Assembly (NCBI RefSeq): GCF_003711225.1
Contig: NZ_CP031030.1
Coordinates: 62,001 to 126,000, forward strand
Origin: Runella sp. SP2
Lineage (GTDB): Bacteria > Bacteroidota > Bacteroidia > Cytophagales > Spirosomataceae
Length of the DNA: 64,000 nt
Reading direction: 5' to 3'
A program made the translations under genes and the position numbers. This document shows positions 60,443-64,000 of the stretch, piece after piece. The notes below the pieces were generated by a model. It was given only the letters and a program-made list of their open reading frames with translations. It was not told where the DNA came from and made no database searches. Numbering within the stretch: the first letter of the stretch is position 1; the number at the start of each line of letters is the position of its first letter.

Positions 60443-62080
60443 ATGGCAGAAGTAATCCGAATGCCCAAAATGTCTGATACAATGACCGAAGGGGTCATTG
60501 CAGCTTGGCACAAAAAAGTAGGAGATGTAATCAAATCAGGTGATATTATCGCCGAAGTAGAAACTGACAAAGCGACCATGGACATGGAGTCGTACCAAGA
60601 AGGTACACTTCTTTACATTGGCGTAGAAAAAGGGTCGGCGGTGCCCGTTGATGGTATTCTTGCCATTATCGGAGCTCCAGGCGAAGACTATCAAGCATTG
60701 TTGGGTGGAGGAGCTGCTCCTGCCCCCGCTGAAGCACCAGCCGCGCCTGCTCCACAGGAAGTAGCTGCGCCAGCACCTGCTGCTGCTCCTGCGGCGCCAG
60801 CTGCACCAGCCGCTCCAGTAAACGCAACGGTGGTACGGATGCCTAAAATGTCGGATACGATGACCGAAGGTGTGCTCGTTGCATGGTTGAAAAAAGTAGG
60901 AGATGTAGTGAAGTCGGGTGACATTATTGCTGAAGTCGAAACCGACAAAGCAACGATGGAACTCGAAAACTATGAAGACGGAACGCTTCTTTATCTAGGA
61001 GTAAAAGAAGGTGAAGCCGTACCTGTCGATGGAATTATTGCTATTGTTGGTGAGGCAGGAGCTGATTATCAATCTCTTTTAAGCCCCCAAGCAGCTAGTG
61101 CACCTGCGCCAGCCGCACCAGCGGCAGTGGCTTCTGCTCCAGCGGCGACCGCTGCTCCAGCAGCTGCAACAAGCGGAGATGGACGTATCAAAGCTTCTCC
61201 GTTGGCAAAAGCACTTGCCAAAGATAAAGGTGTTGATTTAAGCCAAGTTGTTGGAACTGGCGAAGGCGGTCGTATTGTGAAAAAGGACATTGATGGCGCT
61301 TCTGCGGTTAGCAGCCAGCAGCCAGCAGTTAGCACTCAGGCGCCTGCTCCGAAAGCACAATCAGCTGCACCAGCAGCTCCAGCAGCCCCTGCGGTTGGAG
61401 ACTTTGAAGATACTCCTGTATCGCAAATGCGTAAGACGATTGCCCGTCGTTTGAGCGAGAGCCTATTTACTGCTCCGCATTTCTACCTTACCATGGAAAT
61501 TACCATGGACAAAGCGATGGAATTGCGCGGTAAAATCAACGAAGTTAGCCCAGTGAAAGTGTCGTTCAACGACATGGTTATCAAGGCGGCAGCGTTGGCA
61601 CTTAAACAACATCCTGCCATTAACTCGGCATGGTTGGGCGATAAAATCCGCAAGTACAACTACGTTAACGTTGGGGTAGCAGTAGCGGTTGATGAAGGTT
61701 TGTTGGTACCTGTGGTTCGTGATGCTGACAAGAAAACCCTTTCTGTCATTGCAAGCGAAGTGAAAGACATGGCAGGAAAAGCAAAAGATAAAAAACTACA
61801 ACCTAAAGACTGGGAAGGCAATACATTCTCGATTTCAAACTTAGGTATGTTTGGTATCGACGAATTTACGGCCATCATCAACCCGCCAGATTCGTGTATC
61901 ATGGCCGTAGGAGGTATTAAGAAAGTAGCTGCTTTCAAAGAAGATGGTAGCATTTATCCTACCAACATCATGAAAGTAACGCTTTCGTGTGACCACCGTG
62001 TGGTGGACGGTGCTACAGGTTCTGCTTTCTTACAAACATTTAAGAAATTGTTGGAAAACCCACTCGGAATGTTGGTTTAG
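60443..62080 (+). CDS. aceF: Pyruvate dehydrogenase complex dihydrolipoamide acetyltransferase (E2)
   Basis: This 545-aa core subunit transfers acetyl groups to CoA. Two lipoyl domains are present, each with EVETDKATM (lipoyl lysines Lys43 and Lys169), separated by Ala/Pro linkers. An E3-binding domain follows (RIKASPLAKALAKDKGVDLSQVVGTGEGGRI), then the trimeric catalytic domain ending DHRVVDGATGSAFLQTFKKLL with the HxxxDG active site. The E1 genes are not in the window. hslV starts 25 bp after the stop. The family assignment is secure; the E2 could serve another 2-oxo acid, but two lipoyl domains and the neighbourhood favour pyruvate. Confidence 0.95.
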   Translation: MAEVIRMPKMSDTMTEGVIAAWHKKVGDVIKSGDIIAEVETDKATMDMESYQEGTLLYIGVEKGSAVPVDGILAIIGAPGEDYQALLGGGAAPAPAEAPAAPAPQEVAAPAPAAAPAAPAAPAAPVNATVVRMPKMSDTMTEGVLVAWLKKVGDVVKSGDIIAEVETDKATMELENYEDGTLLYLGVKEGEAVPVDGIIAIVGEAGADYQSLLSPQAASAPAPAAPAAVASAPAATAAPAAATSGDGRIKASPLAKALAKDKGVDLSQVVGTGEGGRIVKKDIDGASAVSSQQPAVSTQAPAPKAQSAAPAAPAAPAVGDFEDTPVSQMRKTIARRLSESLFTAPHFYLTMEITMDKAMELRGKINEVSPVKVSFNDMVIKAAALALKQHPAINSAWLGDKIRKYNYVNVGVAVAVDEGLLVPVVRDADKKTLSVIASEVKDMAGKAKDKKLQPKDWEGNTFSISNLGMFGIDEFTAIINPPDSCIMAVGGIKKVAAFKEDGSIYPTNIMKVTLSCDHRVVDGATGSAFLQTFKKLLENPLGMLV

Positions 62081-62104
62081 CATTTTGACACTATTTTAAA
62101 AAAT

Positions 62105-62647
62105 ATGCAACCAATTCATGCCACTACGGTAGTGGGAATTATTCATAACGGCGAAGTCGTGGTAGGTGCCGATGGGCAAGCTACGATGGGCAATACTGTA
62201 GCAAAAAGTAATGTTCGTAAAGTCAGAAGCCTAGCTGGAGGAAAAGTCATTGCGGGTTTTGCAGGTTCTACGGCCGATGCTTTTACGCTGATGGAGCGTT
62301 TTGAAGAAAAGCTCAACGCGTACGGCGGAAATTTAAAACGCGCCGCCATCGAATTGGCGAAAGACTGGCGTACTGATCGTTTTTTACGCCGCTTGGAAGC
62401 GATGATGATTGTCGCAGGGAAAGGTGAGTTACTTGTCATTTCAGGCACTGGCGATGTTTTAGAGCCTGACAATCAAGTAGCAGCGATTGGGTCTGGGTCT
62501 ATGTTTGCGCAATCGGCGGCATTGGCACTCAAAAAACACGCACAGCACCTTTCGGCCGAAGAAATGGTACGTGAAAGTTTACACATCGCTGCCGACATTT
62601 GTATTTATACCAACCATAATTTAGTCGTGGAAAAAGTCAACGACTAA
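62105..62647 (+). CDS. hslV: ATP-dependent protease peptidase subunit HslV
   Basis: This 180-aa threonine protease forms the double-hexamer core of the HslUV protease. The sequence [27 protein letters not shown] has the catalytic Thr7 after a short leader, and [14 protein letters not shown] and [16 protein letters not shown] are conserved HslV blocks. The partner ATPase gene hslU is not adjacent, which differs from many bacteria. It is close behind aceF and followed by a strong terminator, so both are probably on one transcript. Confidence 0.96.
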   Translation: MQPIHATTVVGIIHNGEVVVGADGQATMGNTVAKSNVRKVRSLAGGKVIAGFAGSTADAFTLMERFEEKLNAYGGNLKRAAIELAKDWRTDRFLRRLEAMMIVAGKGELLVISGTGDVLEPDNQVAAIGSGSMFAQSAALALKKHAQHLSAEEMVRESLHIAADICIYTNHNLVVEKVND

Positions 62648-62682
62648 GCCAATGGAGTCATAGTAGCTTTTGTATTTACACA

Positions 62683-62714
62683 AAGCGCCCCGTCATTGAG
62701 TTGACGGGGCGCTT
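62683..62714 (+). terminator. Terminator after hslV
   Basis: AAGCGCCCCGTCA pairs perfectly with TGACGGGGCGCTT over the loop TTGAGT, followed by GTCGTTTTC. A 13-bp GC-rich stem makes a strong terminator. Confidence 0.85.
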
Positions 62715-62847
62715 GTCGTTTTCATGGCTTGTAAGTGAAAAGAAAATGGCTGTATGGCTGTTGGGTGATTCAAAAGTAGGGCGTTGTGGCGTGCAATACT
62801 AAAAAAAGTGATAAACGCCCCTTTTCGCGGTTTGAAATACAAACTTT

Positions 62848-62866
62848 ATGTGATTTAGTTTCACAT
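62848..62866 (+). promoter_or_regulatory. Crp-like palindrome overlapping the first start of the kinase gene
   Basis: ATGTGA-tttagtt-TCACAT is a perfect 6-bp inverted repeat. It resembles the TGTGA-N6-TCACA consensus of Crp-family sites, though with a 7-nt spacer. Its right half covers the ATG at 62865, which would favour the downstream start at 62973 if the site is an operator. Confidence 0.4.
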
Positions 62867-64000
62867 GGACAAACTCCGCGTTGGTCAGTCTAAAGACCAA
62901 ATTCGTCCAAAAAACCAACACCATAAGCATTACGTAACCGATATTTGCTTTAAAAAAGAATTTTACAGCAAAATGAGCCAATGGCGTAAATACAAATACC
63001 ACATTTACTTTTGGACGTTTTGGGGGGCTTTGTTGCTGCTTCAAGATTCAATCAGTAATTACTTTCAGGGGCGATTTGAGCAAACCTTTACTTGGCAATA
63101 TTTCTACTGGTTTGTATTGCACATGGTGTTGGTCATGGGAGTTACCTATGGCTATGCGTATTTGCTTAAAATAGTCCCTTATTCTGGAAGTAAAACCAAA
63201 TGGCTGTTGAGTTCGTTGGCGTTACAACTATCGGTAACGGCTGTTTTTGCATTCTTCCGTACTTACGTGAACGAATTGCTTTTTGGAAGCCTTCAGGCTG
63301 AGTACACGAAAAGCTTTCTAGACTATTTTCCTTGGTTGCTGCGTACGTCGATGGTTTTCATGATTGTGGGGTTTGGGTATCGAATTTTAATGGATTATTT
63401 TGAAGAACAACAAAGGCGCCAGACGTTAGAAAAAATGGCGTTGGTAGCGGAATTAAGTTCGCTCAAGAATCAAATCAACCCTCACTTTTTGTACAATACC
63501 CTTAGCTACCTCCACGCCCAAGCAGAACCGCTTTCAGAGTCGCTAGGAGAGGCCATCTTGCTATTATCGGATATGATGCGATACAGCCTGCACGATACCG
63601 ATGAAACGGGCTTGGTGTCACTGGAAAAAGAAGTAAACCATATCAAGAATTTTATTACGATTCATCAACTTCGTTTTGGGAATAAACTTGCCGTCGAGTT
63701 TACGGTAGAAGGTAATTTAACAAGTAAACGCATATTGCCTTTGGTGCTGATTTCGTTTGTTGAAAATGCCTTTAAACACGGAAAAACCACCAAAGCTGAA
63801 GAACCTGTCCAGATTCAATTGCAAATAACTCCTGATTCTTCGTTGGTGTTTTCAGTAAAAAACCGAAAATCGGAAGGCCCTAAGGAACATTCAAGCGGGA
63901 TTGGGCTGAATAATGTTCGACGTAGGCTGGAATTGGTGTATCCCAATTCGCATCAATTAACTATCAACGATACTAAGCACTATTTTGAGGTTAACTTGGT
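62865..64000 (+). CDS. LytS/YehU-type sensor histidine kinase, 3' end outside window
   Basis: The frame runs from ATG 62865 (or 62973, just before the first membrane segment) to the right edge without a stop. It has about four membrane segments (YFWTFWGALLLLQ, YWFVLHMVLVMGVTYGYAYL, LLSSLALQLSVTAVFAFF, LLRTSMVFMIVGFGYRILM). The His-kinase domain follows, with SLKNQINPHFLYNTLSYLH carrying the phospho-accepting His, and the ATPase region VLISFVENAFKHG and GIGLNNVRRRLELVYP. Such kinases usually precede a LytTR response regulator gene, which would lie past the window. It detects an unknown signal. Confidence 0.93.
   Translation, partial: MDKLRVGQSKDQIRPKNQHHKHYVTDICFKKEFYSKMSQWRKYKYHIYFWTFWGALLLLQDSISNYFQGRFEQTFTWQYFYWFVLHMVLVMGVTYGYAYLLKIVPYSGSKTKWLLSSLALQLSVTAVFAFFRTYVNELLFGSLQAEYTKSFLDYFPWLLRTSMVFMIVGFGYRILMDYFEEQQRRQTLEKMALVAELSSLKNQINPHFLYNTLSYLHAQAEPLSESLGEAILLLSDMMRYSLHDTDETGLVSLEKEVNHIKNFITIHQLRFGNKLAVEFTVEGNLTSKRILPLVLISFVENAFKHGKTTKAEEPVQIQLQITPDSSLVFSVKNRKSEGPKEHSSGIGLNNVRRRLELVYPNSHQLTINDTKHYFEVNL

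Noticed and set aside
60720-60830. Repetitive GC-rich stretch within aceF
   Set aside because: It encodes the Ala/Pro linkers between lipoyl domains, which are normal for this protein.

Overview
The window looks like chromosomal DNA from a Bacteroidota bacterium, most likely a Cytophagales member of the Runella/Spirosoma/Dyadobacter kind. The reasons are a SusC/SusD pair with a STN-type TonB receptor and a FecR/ECF-sigma switch, LytTR and LytS regulators, DUF5723, DUF5916, DUF2461 and DUF4230 proteins, near absence of Shine-Dalgarno sequences, and repeated use of the Bacteroidota promoter word TAnnTTTG, in the best cases with TTG/TTTG 19-20 bp upstream. The genus is inference.

Layout. 1-2.3 kb: end of sdhA, a 438-bp element with heptamer-built inverted ends carrying a broken four-helix-bundle (23S rRNA intervening-sequence type) ORF, then sdhB. 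2.3-4.7 kb: a membrane LytTR regulator and a probable outer-membrane protein, with a phased operator array and a consensus promoter between them. 4.8-10.2 kb: oxidoreductase, CPA1 antiporter, a decayed ArsR/SRPBCC operon, metallophosphoesterase, aspartic protease and DUF2461. 10.3-19.1 kb: housekeeping (trpS, PAP2 phosphatase, Crp-type regulator, prs, rplY, trxA, miaA, pyrG) with several intergenic repeats. 19.4-24.8 kb: DUF4230, GH97 glycosidase, class A beta-lactamase and a long D-Ala-D-Ala ligase. 25-27.6 kb: a secreted cupredoxin and a beta-propeller protein. 27.8-37.5 kb: a polysaccharide-utilisation-type locus (ECF sigma divergent from FecR, STN-SusC, SusD, secreted glycosidase-like protein), followed by a convergent SnoaL-like/GH16 pair. 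39-46.6 kb: M48 protease, two secreted amidohydrolase-family proteins and a circularly permuted ATP-grasp. 46.9-55.6 kb: DUF5723, crotonase, rarA, higBA, GNAT, an orphan ECF sigma factor, adenine deaminase, a small HExxH protein and a NAD(P)-binding protein with a structured leader. 55.6-64 kb: DUF5916, lepA, Uma2, aceF, hslV and the start of a LytS-type kinase.

How the genes work together. The sugar locus is a transenvelope circuit: ligand binding by SusD/SusC is expected to signal through the STN domain to FecR, releasing the sigma factor. The secreted glycosidase-like protein and GH16 fit polysaccharide breakdown, with beta-glucan the likely GH16 substrate.

Most notable signals. (1) The heptamer-TIR element between sdhA and sdhB, and a second heptamer-built inverted repeat at 45.1 kb. 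(2) A ~20-bp-phased operator array behind the LytTR gene. (3) An ArsR repressor gene deleted down to its tail while its operators and promoter survive. (4) Three covarying hairpins with one conserved loop at 16.2-16.3 kb. (5) A 100-nt structured leader with alternative pairings at 54.8 kb. No tRNA, rRNA or CRISPR array was seen.
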